A stretch of 64,000 nt of DNA from NCBI GenBank assembly GCA_018389105.1, contig JACATO010000307.1, positions 583,001-647,000 of the forward strand, written 5' to 3'. Shown here piece after piece: positions 1-13,295 of the stretch; within the stretch, counting starts at the first letter, position 1, and the number at the start of each line of letters is the position of its first letter. Source of the DNA: Nautilus pompilius (taxonomy: Eukaryota; Mollusca; Cephalopoda; Nautilida; Nautilidae). The notes beneath the pieces were generated by a model. That model was not told the DNA's origin. It saw only the letters and a program-made list of their open reading frames with translations, and did no database searches. The position numbers and the translations under genes are program-made.

Positions 1-1575
1 AGGTTACTGTGACTAAGAGAAAGGACTGCCCACCTTCATCTTATCTGGTTGGATTCATGCATTGCTAGCAGGGATTCTTGGCTTGGTGAAGTAGTTTTAT
101 GCATTATCGGTGAGATCTCTTAGCAGGAGACTTGCATGAGTATTTTCTGGTCATTTTTCACTCATATTATTTTTGGAAAAATTTGATGAAAAAACAAACA
201 AGTCAGTCACTCAGTACCACTCAATACTACAGACAGTGTGATTGAGGCTGATAGAAGTGGCCTTGAGCTGACCTGCTAACCTGGGACAGTGGAATAATAC
301 ATATGTAGTGATGAGGCTTGGCTTTACAAAGTAGTTTTGAGACAATGCTTGAAATTCATTATACTGAAAATATGCTTCTTAAATAGAAAAGTGTACCATA
401 ATTTGTTAATGGCATTATACTAAAAATGCATAAATCAGATTTTCAGATAGAGAGGAATGCCTGTATGTGAAAAAATATCCATTTACATTCATGGATTATT
501 TCTCTTTCAAAATTAAAAACAAACAAACAAAAATTCCAGTAGTAAATTCTGATAGTTTTCAATCTTAAAATGTAGAAAACCCAGTAAAATTTGGAAAAGT
601 AATGTAGTGCATTGTTAAAAAAAAATTCAAGTATTAGAACTTCTCTTAATAATGAAAAACACCTGTGAACTACAGATGCTTGTAAAAGATTTTAACAAGA
701 TGATTCATTAAATCAAATCACAATCTTGTATTGATGAAGATCTTATCATTCCTTCAGAATTTCAGAAACTCAGGCTACCTACTGTATTCAATTAACTTTG
801 CTTATCTTAATAAAATATTACTCACTGAACATGATGAAACAGCTAAGTCATGTGTACAAGCCCAAAGGGGTTGCTCTTGGATTATAGGACTCTTGAAATC
901 AATTTCCATAATAATTAATAATTTAATGTTGATTACAAGTAACTCTGCTGATGATGCAATTGCATTTGTATCTAATTTTGTTCAGCAAATTGTTTTGCAT
1001 ATTAGAGGTAGCTCCTATACAGGCAGGTAGGAATAAGATACAATAAACTTTGTAAATTTGAAAAAAATGTACTTATTTTCAGCCTGCCCATAATCCAAGA
1101 AAACATATACGTGCAAAACAAAATGGAAATCACACATTTTTATCTTTGTAAAAATCAACTCGAAATGTGATCTGAACATAGTAAACATGGACCAATAATA
1201 TACATTGCAAAAAAACACGTGATAATAAAAAGATAACCACACAAAGAACTAATACTCAGTAGATTTATATTACAGTCATCTTGTTTTATTAGGATTTCAT
1301 TTTTGTTTCTTTTAGAAAAAATGGAGATATTTTGTTACCATTAACATAGCACAAACTGCTCAATTAAGCTTTCAAAATTTGTAAATAGTGATACATAAAT
1401 GTACCAAAACTGTTAATAAACTGTACCAAATCTTGAATTCATTTTCCTGCTTTTGAAATTAAATGTGTCTCCTTGTTTTCTAATAAAACAGACACTGATA
1501 TGCTGGCAGTACAGGTGTTAAACAATAATTTTTAGCCACATTAAAATTGCACTCCTGCGTGAAAAAAAAAATTTT

Positions 1576-1642
1576 AAGTTGTGCTGTGTGTTACCTTTTG
1601 CTTCCATGCACTCGTCAGAATCAGGAACACACAGCACAACTT
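1576..1642. repeat. perfect 17-bp inverted repeat with 33-nt loop
   Basis: AAGTTGTGCTGTGTGTT at 1576-1592 is the exact reverse complement of 1626-1642. The 33-nt spacer is GC-richer than its surroundings. As RNA of either strand it would fold into a stable hairpin. No matching element or known small RNA is recognised. Confidence 0.85.
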
Positions 1643-3682
1643 TATTTTTCTCTTTTACCAGCCTGAAAACATTTTGTCTCAACACATTTTCTTATTTTTA
1701 AACAGCTTCTTTTATAAACTAATTTGCAGTAAAAATAATTAATTTCACTCCTCAAAAATAGATCTCTCAATAAAATCTAAACCCCACCACACATACATAT
1801 ATAATTAACATTCTCCAAAATCATATTGTTTTGACATTTTAGAAAAGGTACAAGTAAATAAAATCATCCAATAAATAAATAAATAAATAAAGGGGCATAA
1901 CTCTAAATTAACAAACCTTCTGCTTGGCTTCACATTAAAGTGCTTGAAATTCTGGTACCCAAAGACAATTCAATAAGTTAAAACATCTTTAATGTCTCTC
2001 TTTGCTAAGAACAAACTATGCAAGCCATAATGCATTAAAACCTGCTTGTTTTAACTGTGATGTGAAAAAAATTAATAATTAAATATCTTTACTGCGGTAA
2101 AAATTTATGCTAGTAAATTAAAAAGCTACAGAGAGCTTGCCATTTTCTCTTAAGCGGTACTATTTGGTTGCAAAGGTTAATGTACAAAATGCTATTACAG
2201 ACTTATTTAAAAGTAAAATTTTTAAACATCTACAATTCATCAAAGATCTTAGTGAGAAACTACATTCTTGCATTTGCAAACTTCAAAATTTATGTTTCAA
2301 TGGCTTTGTGACTATCTTAATACAGCAGGACCATAGTACTTCATACTAATATGGATCAATAAAGCTTTGTAAATAAAGACCCTCTTAGAAAATCCTACAA
2401 ATTTCTGTGCAGTAAAAGAAAGAATTAATTGCACTTTAACTAGCCAGTGCTGTTTATTGGTTTTTGTAGCTTTAGCAGTCAAAGTGACCATGCAAGAGTT
2501 TAAAATGAACTCAGGATTGGTTAAGTTTTTATATGTAAAAGTAGTTGGATAGCAATTCATTCAAAATTAATGAAGCCAATAAAGCTGGTTGCCATTCAGA
2601 GTGAAAATTACATTTTTCATTAATTTTTTGACATAAGAAACCCCAAAGAATACAGCATAAATGCATGATACACCTTAACTAAAAACAATAGATCCATTTT
2701 AGGTTAACTGCCACTTGTATTGCAAATCAAAGCAGCTAATGATCCTCTAAAACATCTCTAATCCATGAAGTGTGAGACAGCCAGCCCAAAATTATGCTGT
2801 ATAAAATGTGCTATAATCAAAATATTTAAAAAATATATAAAAATCTATAATACACTGCAGCAGGAATACAACTTTAATATATTTATTTAAATTTCAGTGA
2901 GTCATGATGCATCCAGTGCAATCTTTGTTACTAATTAGTTAGTATCATCAATGATGAGTAGATCAGGCGTGGCCATTTTCCGACTACAAATTCCTGTTAG
3001 GAGAAAAACTGTAGTGTGAGAATCCAAACTGGCTCCATAATTAGAGTCAAACTGCTAAACACAGCAAAGATGATACAGAATAATTCAATGGTATTCAAGG
3101 ATAATTAGACACACAACCTGTTCATCACAATGAGGAAGAGGAAAGACAAAGCAACAAAAAGGATAGACGATTACAAAGACAGGTTAGACCAGTGCTAGGA
3201 CCCAGACAATGCAAACGTGTACACAAAATTGTCAGTACTCAGCGAATACTTGGAAATGAGGCACAAACCAAAATCTGTATTGCCCTACAAACATTTGCCA
3301 ATACATAAGCTACTCTTGCACTTAATGAAAATACTAGTATTCCTCCAAATTTAGCAAAACATTTTGTCATCAAACAAAAGCATGAGAGCTATAATAAATG
3401 CTTTGTTAGTGATTAAAAAAAAAAATTAAATAACGAGAGTATATATGTATGATTTAACTATAAATCAGGACACCTACCAGAGGGGGGGGAGGGAATTAAG
3501 ATAAATTAAAAAGTGAGCATTGTTATTGTTTTTCATTTATAAAAATAAAACTTTGGCAAGCATGCTACTTAAGTTATTTTGTATTAGATAGGATAAATCA
3601 AGACATATTCAACCCACAAATTTTTTGCTTATTTTAATTTAAAAAATAACTTTCCTTTAATAAACAATATCAAAGTAGTGTG

Positions 3683-3965
3683 ACAGTCTAATGGTAGATA
3701 TTGGACTGCTAAGGTCAAGGGTCAGGGTTAGACTCCTGTGGAAACCACCTTGGGATGGCTTCTTTTCATTTTTCTCAACCAGCCAGCCACAAAGGTTTCC
3801 CAGATTTCTTCCCACAGCTACAAATGAAAAGTTCTAGTAATAGGGACTTTTGCTGTGTCAGCCATTCTGTGCAACTACATGAGTGAGTTCTGGGAGACAC
3901 ACGTAGGAGAAAGGGTCCAGGCGCACCATTGATCTCCAAGCATAAAGAAACACCAATAGCAAATA
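3683..3965 (+). mobile_element. tRNA-derived SINE copy, plus strand
   Basis: The head reads GTGACAGTCTAATGGTAGA and the B-box-like GGTTAGACTCC lies about 50 bp on, as in a tRNA-type pol III promoter. Downstream comes TTTCTCAACCAGCC and TTTCTTCCCACAG, which match the tail of the minus-strand copy near 37.3 kb. The shared order of head, B box and CCTCCCACA-type tail makes a common SINE family likely. It is old and diverged. Exact ends are uncertain. Confidence 0.6.
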
Positions 3966-4711
3966 ATACAATATTATATTTTTTATTCTTATATTGAACA
4001 ATCTCAAGGTATACTTAACCAAAGTTGTTCAAGCAGATCCCCTTCCTTTTAAGAGAATAAAAGCAGTATAACGCTTAAAACAGGATCATCAAACTTACAT
4101 GTTTTCCTACAAAGTTCAAAGCAGTGAACACTTGTAGGTAAACACAAACTGTAAAGATAAGCCTGTAGACCAATTTAATCCCTAAAACTTTATTTCATAA
4201 CATAACACACACAAAGCAATTATTCATGAGGCTCTACCTTTAAATCCTTTCTGAATTTTTAACATATTTTAAAATAAATATGCCTGAAAAAAGAATGAAC
4301 CAAATGCTTACTAGTTCAATTGCAATTAAAAGTCAACCCCCCCAAAGAAAGCACTAGTAACTGAAGAACAAAAAGGAATGTGTTCTCTTTGATAAATTTA
4401 GAGGAAGGCATTACAAACAAACTCCACTAATAGTTGGTTGGTTTGTTGGTTAGTCATAGCTACTAAGAGCGCTAACTACAGTAGTTTTCTGTAAATCCAA
4501 TCACAGCCCATGCAGTCAAGCGTCAGTCATCAAATACATCTGTCTTACAATAGAGAGCAAGGAAAAACCTGGGATTTAAACCATGTCTGTATATGACTTG
4601 ACTTAAAAGAGCATGAGTTTGATGAGAAATGGAATGAGCAAAGCAACAACAATAAAATAAAAAAGAAAAATACTAATGACTTTATGCAGATCATTAATAA
4701 GTTCTGCTTAC

Positions 4712-4798
4712 ATTGAAAAGATTTGATCTCCGCCGGTTTTTCCTACTCTGCGTAGGGGTACTGCTTGGTGTGGGTAAATCTTTCCCATCTGGTTTGTC
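4712..4798 (-). CDS. AGAP linker exon, canonical pre-PH segment ([11 protein letters not shown])
   Basis: This 87-nt exon (29 codons) is phase 0 at both ends. It begins [20 protein letters not shown] and ends NRRRSNLFN. The acceptor is GTTGTTCCAG and the donor AAT|GTAAGC. It matches the segment just before the PH domain in known AGAPs, where human AGAP1 has STPTPIRKQSKRRSN. This is therefore the ancestral, canonical copy of the exon set. The next exon should enter the GSGR..PIKQG start of the PH domain. It is not visible between 1 and 4711, so it lies beyond the window. Confidence 0.9.
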
Positions 4799-7700
4799 CT
4801 GGAACAACGTATAGGACAAAACGTTAGTTCACTCGACCTTCTTCCCCTAGGCTCACCAACAACTAGCATTTATATATATAAGACAAAAGTATACAATAGA
4901 TAGAAAGATACTAGTGACATTACAGATTTCTTTCTTCACCACTGCATTTCTTATAGAATGCAAATGTTCATGCAGCCAACATGCAATAAAATAAAAAAAT
5001 AAATACATTTTAAACAAATTAACTTGATTAAAAAAAAGGAAAGCAAGTATAGGTTATAAAGTGAGATGACAAGAGCATGCTTAATTAGTAGTGCAAGAAT
5101 AAGCTGATGTATTTATTTATATGCCTGGCCTTATCTACGTATTTGTGAAGAGAAAATTATCCTTATAAACACCATTAGCCTCTCAAATGTAACTTATCTC
5201 AGTATGATTTAGCCAGAATTCTGCCATGAATTTCATGCAGCTTAGGTGGTTAGACACTCAGTTGCAAACACACATGCACACACAAATACATCCAGATGAC
5301 CGTTGATGATGAACATCCACATACTAACTAATGACGTCCCATCAACAGGAGCAGGAAGTGAATGACAATGGGGGCAGGTGGATACATGTTTTCCTACATG
5401 CACTAGGCAGCAATGGGATCAAGCGGGAGGGCTACTACACTGTGAAAGAACAACCTCAGAACTGAACATCAACGCTGCATTGTCCGCGCTCATAGAGACA
5501 GACACTTACTAGAATGAGGCTGGATCTGACTCGGGCCATTCTAGTCAGAAGTGGCGTGAATGGACCACTGTCGGGAATATTCAATTCCATCAAAAACCTA
5601 TCCATTTTATCCTAGAAAAGGAGTCAAAAGTCAGAAAACAGTGAGTAATAGTGGTCATGAGCCTAAAAGCTGAAGTAAACTCTAAAGTTTATTTTTAAAA
5701 AAAAGATACCCGCCCACTGAAACGTTAAAGTAATAATCTAAAACAATGATAGTGTAGTGGGAAATATGGAAAACTCAAATCTTATATGAAATAGCAAAAC
5801 TGTTTTGAATTAGAGAGGCACAACATGGTCTACTGTAGTTGGGGAACAATATTGCATATAATAACAATAGGATATGTAATCTTAATTGTCATGTATGTGT
5901 AATTAAACTGCTTCAATTATTATGATAGAAACTGTTAAAAAGTGTAATTCAAAGCTAGTGAAAGAAATCTACTCTCTTTCCATGGGTAATATAATGCATC
6001 TTTTATATCTAACGAATAGATTCACTTCAGTTAAAGTAATGGATCAGGATGCATTTTATTACAATCCCCTGCAGAGATAACTAAAACAAGATTTATAACA
6101 TAACAGAATACCTTTTGTTCAATTTTCAGACTACAAATTTTAAAAAAAAAATTGAGTATGGAATGAAAACATTTATACATATCTAACAGCTACAACTGTT
6201 TTGAAGTATATATTTATATTAATGCATTTCTTTTAAAAAAATGTTGAACCTCTGACTGTTGACACTTAATAATACAAATAGCAACAGACAATAACTTTAC
6301 TTAGCATTAAAGTGGAAGATAATATATAGTTGTTATACAAAACAATCTCTTTTTGCCTGTTTTTTTTCTAGATAAAAAGTTACCCAATAATGGGCCTGAC
6401 AGCATCACTACTAATAAGTAGGGTTATTTTATTTTATTTTACTGAAAATGTCAAAACCACCAGAGCATTGTCCAGCATGTGAGAGGGAATTGTGATATTT
6501 TGGCAAACACTGTTCTTACCAGATATGACAAAAAGGTTGCACTAAAGCTCTTTCATGAAGAGGCAGACAAGTACATTAGCCCCTAAAGCATCCAGGAAAA
6601 TACAGGTGGCTGAATTAGATCTGTGAGGGACTACTCTCTACATGGTAACACAATAGAGGAAGAGAGAATAAAAGTATCTTCACAGGGCCTCTAGTGGCCA
6701 TCAAGTAAGACTCCCAATTAAACAGCAGTTACAAAATTGTTACTGAAATAATTTGTTTAAACACTAGATGACAGTACACTGGAAGTCTGAAGAAAATGCA
6801 AACAAATAAGCAAACAAGAGAGAGAAAAAAAATGTCAGTTTTTCAGAATGGAACAAAACTTTGAAGCATATTTTACAAAGTCATTTCAAATAAAATAATG
6901 ATATACATAGTTCACATTTACTTTGTAACAAAAGACTAAACTTTAAAATGAATTCTAATGTCAGAAAATTTTCTTCAGAATTTTATTTAAAACTGTTATT
7001 AAAAAAAAATAATAGCAGTAAACTGGAAGTTTGGATTGTTGCTTAGGTTACCAAAGAACAGTAATACGGAATGATAAAACTGATAAGAGAGCAACTGGAA
7101 CACAAAATCATTCCATCAATTCCATTTCCACACAACACACTCAAGCCAGTAGCTGGGCTCCTCCTAAGACCAAGACAATGTAAGAAATAAGGTTCCAAAT
7201 ACCACTAAAATAAATAGCTTTTGATTTAGTGTTTATACAAGAATGCTGATTAATAGATGAAGGCCAAGCAAACTTAGGAAAGCATCCAGAGGGACAGCCT
7301 AACTTGATTCTCTGTCTTCAAGTCATGAGAAGCTGCAATGATTTGATAAGAAAAAGATCATCAAAGAAATTAGCCAACTTCATTTATTTTTCTTTTTCTA
7401 CTGGACAAAGAATTTGCATTGCCTGCATCATTTCACAATCTCGAACAAACCTCTAAAGCTGGTAAAGATGAGAAATTTTCAACTGCAATAATAACTTCAT
7501 CTTTATTTATTTACCAAGTGCATAAAACTAATTAGAGAGATAAATATTAGGTTGAAATTGCAGTCTGGTTCTAAGACGTGAATACTTCAATTGCAAATGT
7601 TTGGTTGTGTGCTCCTGCCTCTAAAATAAAAGATAGGAGTATTTAACTACCTATTTTGACATATTTTATCATCTCTATCATCTTCAAATGTTTGTTTGTC

Positions 7701-10700
7701 TGAGTTGTTGCTTTTAGCGACAGTAAATTCATCCGACGACCACTAAAACATTCACACGTGGAGACACTTAGCCAACCCATTAGGAAAATTGTAAAGAAAT
7801 GAGTAACTTTAATAACTTATGCAGAATCAATCACCATTCAAAATACATAAAAATAATTGTTCCCACAATACTAACTCAATTTAGGAAGGGGGGGGATTGA
7901 GACAAAAAAAAAATAACTGCATACATACATCCAGATGTAGACAAAAAACAGTTCACAAGTATATGCTTGGTATTTTTAAACTTATTCTGAGAAACATTAA
8001 TTTGAATAGCATAATCTCTGTAGAATTTTTATTGAAGTTAACCTCATAAATGGTTCATCACTGGAGTAGTAGATAGGGGAATAATTTGGTATTAACCAGC
8101 AGAAAACTTCAGACAGTGTAAAAGATCTTTTCTCCACGTGTATTTTCTACAAATTATGTAACTTTATTTTTTAATATACCCATAAGTAATTCTACAGTTT
8201 GTCTGAAATGTGGCAGCAGACACCAAAAATTATTTGCTTTAGACTCCTTATATGTTTTTTCTTTTTTTTTAAATGCATAACAATTTGTCAAATTCAGTAT
8301 TGTTTAGAAGTCATTTCTCCATTTTAAATTCATAACTATCTAAATAAGAACAGCTTCTTTTAGGTTTATGGTCCACCCAAATACCAAGAAACAATGGTAA
8401 TCTAAACTAAGATGCTGAGAGTTCCATTAGTTTTAATGTTAAAAATACAGGATGTAGTGAAAAAATTGCACATCAATGATTCCTTTCCTTGTCTCTCTAC
8501 TTAAAATTAAAACATCTACAGACTGCATAATTTTAAACTAACAATGACAGATTCAATGTTAATTCTTAAAATTGTCTTTCACTAAGAATGCAGAAATGCA
8601 ATAAACATTAAAAAAAACAAACAAAAACCAGCTAAATAATTAGATGTCCAACAGATATGAACCAACCCAATAGAGCACTTTATGAAAAATTGTTCTTTAT
8701 CATAAATGAAAATCTATTTTTGTCAAAGCTTTATAACTTAGCATGCATTAATTTAAATAAATTAGCTAAAACCTTCTGCACCCTTTCACCAAGTTAGATA
8801 GGATTTTCTAGGCAGAACACAATAGTAGCAAGAATTGCATTGGGGAAAAACATTTATCTCAATTGGGTAATAAAACAGAACTTCAATGTGTTTGTATATA
8901 GTAGATAAATTATGGAGCTGTTGACTCATGGTTGCAAAGAAATGGGAAATATTGGGCCACATTTCATGTGAATATTAAAATCTGCTACATAAAGTATGGT
9001 TCAATATTTCCAGTTTCCTTGCAATCATGAGTTGACTACTGATGACAGCTCCAGAATTCATCTACAATGTAAACACCTGAAACTCACTGCCATTTACCAA
9101 CCAAGTCAGAAGCATTTTCGAGAAGCACTTCAAATAAGAATGTTGCCATGGTACACGAGATCTCTGACAATTATTAGCTATGTTTTTTCCTCAGCCTCAT
9201 CTAACCAACCAGATGATGTAATCTAATGACACTGATAGAAAACAGCAATGGAAAAACACGAGTGTACTCAATGATCTTGGCCAAATACAGCTACATATTA
9301 TACCAAAACCATCTACTTTGTAACCCTGGTGATTGCAGTTCACCAGTCTAGAATTACTAGGCAATGCATTCACTAGATTATAGAAACTGTTTGTACCTAC
9401 TAGATGTTTAACTTGACCCTTTTTTTTTTTTCAAACTTTTTAAAATTCTCAGTTTATTTATGGCAAATTGCTTGGAAAAAGATTTAAAGAGAAAATAAGA
9501 ATTTTTTTTTTTTTTTTACTTTCAACAGATCAGCGGCTGAAACAAGCAATGAATGAGCTTTGAGACAAACTAGGGTAGGTAGCTAGTTCAGCTGTGATGA
9601 CTGTCATCAAGCATGACGCTCCATCAGTTCACATTTACCGCACAGTAAAACAAGGAATAACACAACTCAAGTAGAATGCCAACAAAAACATGACAGAGGC
9701 AACAACTAAGCATATAAGAGCACACAGTAAATATTGTTTGTAATAAAAATAGCTCTGTACACAAAAAGACAATTAAAAAAATCTCACCAAACTTAATAGA
9801 AAAAATATTAACTTCATTGCAAGAAAGCCAATGAATTTCTGAAGCAGAATTTAAATTTTAAAAAAAATAAGAGTTTTCAAAAACCTAAAGAGAGCCAAGA
9901 TGCCTGACGGTGCAATGAGCTAAATAGTCAGCCACCAACTACATAAAAAATTTAGCAGCAAACAAGTCACAGGTTCAAGACCAGCCCAAGTTACTTGTCT
10001 AATAATAAGAAAAACCTACCAAAAAATGTCTAATGCAAATGAGTATTATCGCACTCCAAAAAGTCCTCTTTACATTAAACCTGGTTCATCGGCTACTACT
10101 CCTAAGGTGATGGGAAATGCCCCTGGAGGCGGCACCCTGCTCAAAGACCCATCTAGTAACCAAGCATAGAGTTAATTACATGATGTACAACAGACTACCC
10201 TGATAATGCTATCTTTTGTGAAAGAAATTTGGGTGCGTTTTTCTGCAAAAATAGAATTTTAGAAAAGAAAAAAAAAAGTTTAATGATTTCTTTTTCCTTT
10301 CTGTTTTAAAACTAAAATAATAAGTTTCCTAATCGCCACAGAAATAAAAAAAAAAAAACAAGGCAGTTTCTTAATTACCTCTGTTAGATGTACATTAAAT
10401 GTGAGCAAGTTTAATGAGCATGTTGAAAATAATCTGACAATACCAAGAAAAAACTTAGCTGGAGCTAACGTGTCCTGATGAATTTCAAGTATTTTCCAGA
10501 AAAAGTTGTCTTAAATCAATTTTTAGATTAAAAAACAAAACAAACAAAACCCAACTGCTAATATTAATCAGTCATACAATGCTCCCATCAACTGATCATC
10601 AAGCACGTGCAGCAGCAATCAAAACATGTTAACAGCTTTAGCAGATTTGTTAAAAAAAAAAATTTCAAGGGTGGGGGGGAAACACTGAGGTTAAATATCC

Positions 10701-13248
10701 CTCTCTTTTGCATTTTGTTTTCCTACCTTTTCTCTTTCATGCAAGGAACAGATGTCTGTCTATACATGCCAAAAAAGAAGAAAAAATGAAAAACAACACC
10801 AAAAAAATCTAACTTTCAAATTAGGAAGTGTGATGTGAAAATCTCACTTCCAATAGACTACATACAAGAGCTGCATATGAAATAAGTAAGTTGAGGCATG
10901 CAACGTTTCTCTTCACATCACACAAGGTGATACAAAGCAGTTTGAAATGCATGGCATGTCCTGAGTTGTGTAGCTAGTGTCAGTTCCATACAGTCATCTA
11001 GAGAGAGATTACTGCAAAGAATTAACATTTACATCTGTCTGTTTAAAGGCAACATTCATCAACTGCAAGTATCAAAAATCACTTCAAATCAACACCAGCA
11101 GTGACAATTAGTTTGTACATCACTAGTGACAAGATTTTGTAAATGTCAATTTATAAATGTAAATTACAAATGGGGCAGAATGCAGGAAAAAAGAAGGTAA
11201 ATAAATAAAACTTCCACTAAGATAGAGGCAGAAATTCAAAATTTTATAAGAAAAAAGCAATTAAAGAAAGAACAGAAAGTTTCTGGTAATTTTTCAAAGA
11301 AAACAAGATTAGTTCTGGCATTTCCAATAATTTTATTTGTAGTAACAGAACTAATTAAACTAGGTTCTGTGATCTTTCCCAGTTTGCATCAACAGGGTTT
11401 AATTTTGATGTTAATTTGCGGTAGATACTTAGTAGTAGTGTCTATTTTTTTGGATTGTACAAGTGGTTTTGAGTTGGTCTTGAATATCCATAATCTGTTG
11501 GTTGTTAAGGGTTTGTGTTTTTAAACCAACATGTTAAACTCATTTGCATCAAAACTGGCAATCAAAAAAAATAGACCTGCTGTTACTACAAAAAGATGAC
11601 AAGAAATGCCAGCAAGAACTAAACTTTATAAAAACCTATGAGTTTTGGCAAATTTGGCAAAGGATAAAAAGTTTATATGGTAGTTAATTTACTTGCAACA
11701 TATATACAGCAAATTTTGACCTCTTTAATATTCAGTTTAGATTTTGATCTAGGGTTTAAAAAATTAATTTTATTTTAAAAAATGAGGGTGAACAAAGAAA
11801 TATTTGTTAAAACTCAATCTGGTATGGTGGTGATAATACACACAACAAATTTATGAGAATAAAAACTAGGCAAACCCATCTAGTTGCCAAACAATAGCAT
11901 CAATCATATAATTAGTGTACGGAGAAAAGGGAGAAATGTCGTCTGATAAAATTTGAAAAACCAAAGAGTTCAATTATATTTAATGATGGCAAGACTACAG
12001 ATAACCAAACAACTATTACAACTACCCAGAGGAAAATATTTTGGAGAGATAATAAATTGTGCAAAAAAATCATATCAGTATTTAGATTATTTTTTAAAAT
12101 TAAAAATTGTTATTAATATTCTAAACAAAGTTAATAATCTTATTTTAAAAAAAAGAAAAAAGGAAAAATTAAAAGAAAACTGCTGATTATCTGGCTTTGA
12201 TGATTCTGGTTGTCAGTAGATTAACCAAGTTTGCCCTTTCACCTTTTAGACCATATAACTGGTGTACACTTGGGGCCTAAACCTAAAAACAACAAAGATA
12301 ATAAGGTAAGAGGATTTGGTAGATAAGAGACAGACACCTTGCTCAACTACTAGTACCTCTGAAGTAATTTCCAATCAATGATGAGAGAGAAAGGTAAATG
12401 GGAGGAAATCCTCAAATTAGAATGCATTACTTAATTTAGATATAAAAATAATTTGGAAATAATTATTCTTCTAAAAACTCATCAGAATTTTCAATCTCTT
12501 TCAACTCTAGCTTAAATTAAGGATGCAGAACAACAAACATTTGAAAAAATTTTTCAAAAAACCCAAAATGTTAGCTGTTTCCATGCACTTACAATAAAAC
12601 CACAAGTTTATTTCCACTTCTGCAATGACCCTTGATCATCTGTAAAGGGGAGAAAACTTCAAATCTTTACCATAGATTTTAAATCATTCACCTTTCATTT
12701 ATTTAATCTGCTAAAAGTACGGCTTAAAAAATACAAATTATTAATGTATTTATACATTTCCTTTCTGCGATATATAACCTTACAAAACATTAAACAGGTG
12801 AGCTCTCGCTACATGGTAAAAATTTTGAAACAGCTGCTGCCCACTAACAAAAAATGATACTGTACATACAACAGCATTCAAACATTTATTAACCATATAA
12901 ACAATAAAAATTCAGGCAAAACAATTTAAAACATAAAGGTAGATGATTTTGGTAAGTGTTTGACATTCTATAAAATCTAAGCAAGTGATCATTATTCGCT
13001 TGAACTCCTTACCAATCAATTGTAACCAGCCATGTTCAGCAGCAATTAAACAAATTCTAATAGAAATCAAATAAATTGACACAAATACTGTACAAAAGTG
13101 GCCATGCCCTTATGGAAATGTGACCATCCAAGTAAAGATCAATGAGCTAATATACAAGTCACCCCCCACTCTAATATAAAAAGGATTGTATTAGTTAGCT
13201 CTCTTCACATTTATATCTAATCTGCTCATTTTTCCATTCTTGATTTTA

Positions 13249-13295
<47 letters not shown>

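Larger units (their letters stand above)
1..4711 (-). other. AGAP intron, 3' side incomplete
   Basis: No supported exon is present. The stretch contains an (AAAT)n run near 1870-1890, a 17-bp perfect inverted repeat at 1576-1642 and a SINE-like copy at 3683-3965. The rest is AT-rich intron without recognisable features. Confidence 0.6.

Noticed and set aside
10026-10169. 47-codon ATG frame in the SINE-like block ([20 protein letters not shown]...)
   Set aside because: It lies inside the presumed central domain of a tRNA-derived SINE, which explains the raised GC and conservation-like look without a gene.
13000-13060. Open segment [14 protein letters not shown] before TTG|GTAAGG on the minus strand
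   Set aside because: Phase 2 to 1 does not fit the neighbouring phase-0 exons, and the acceptor is weak.
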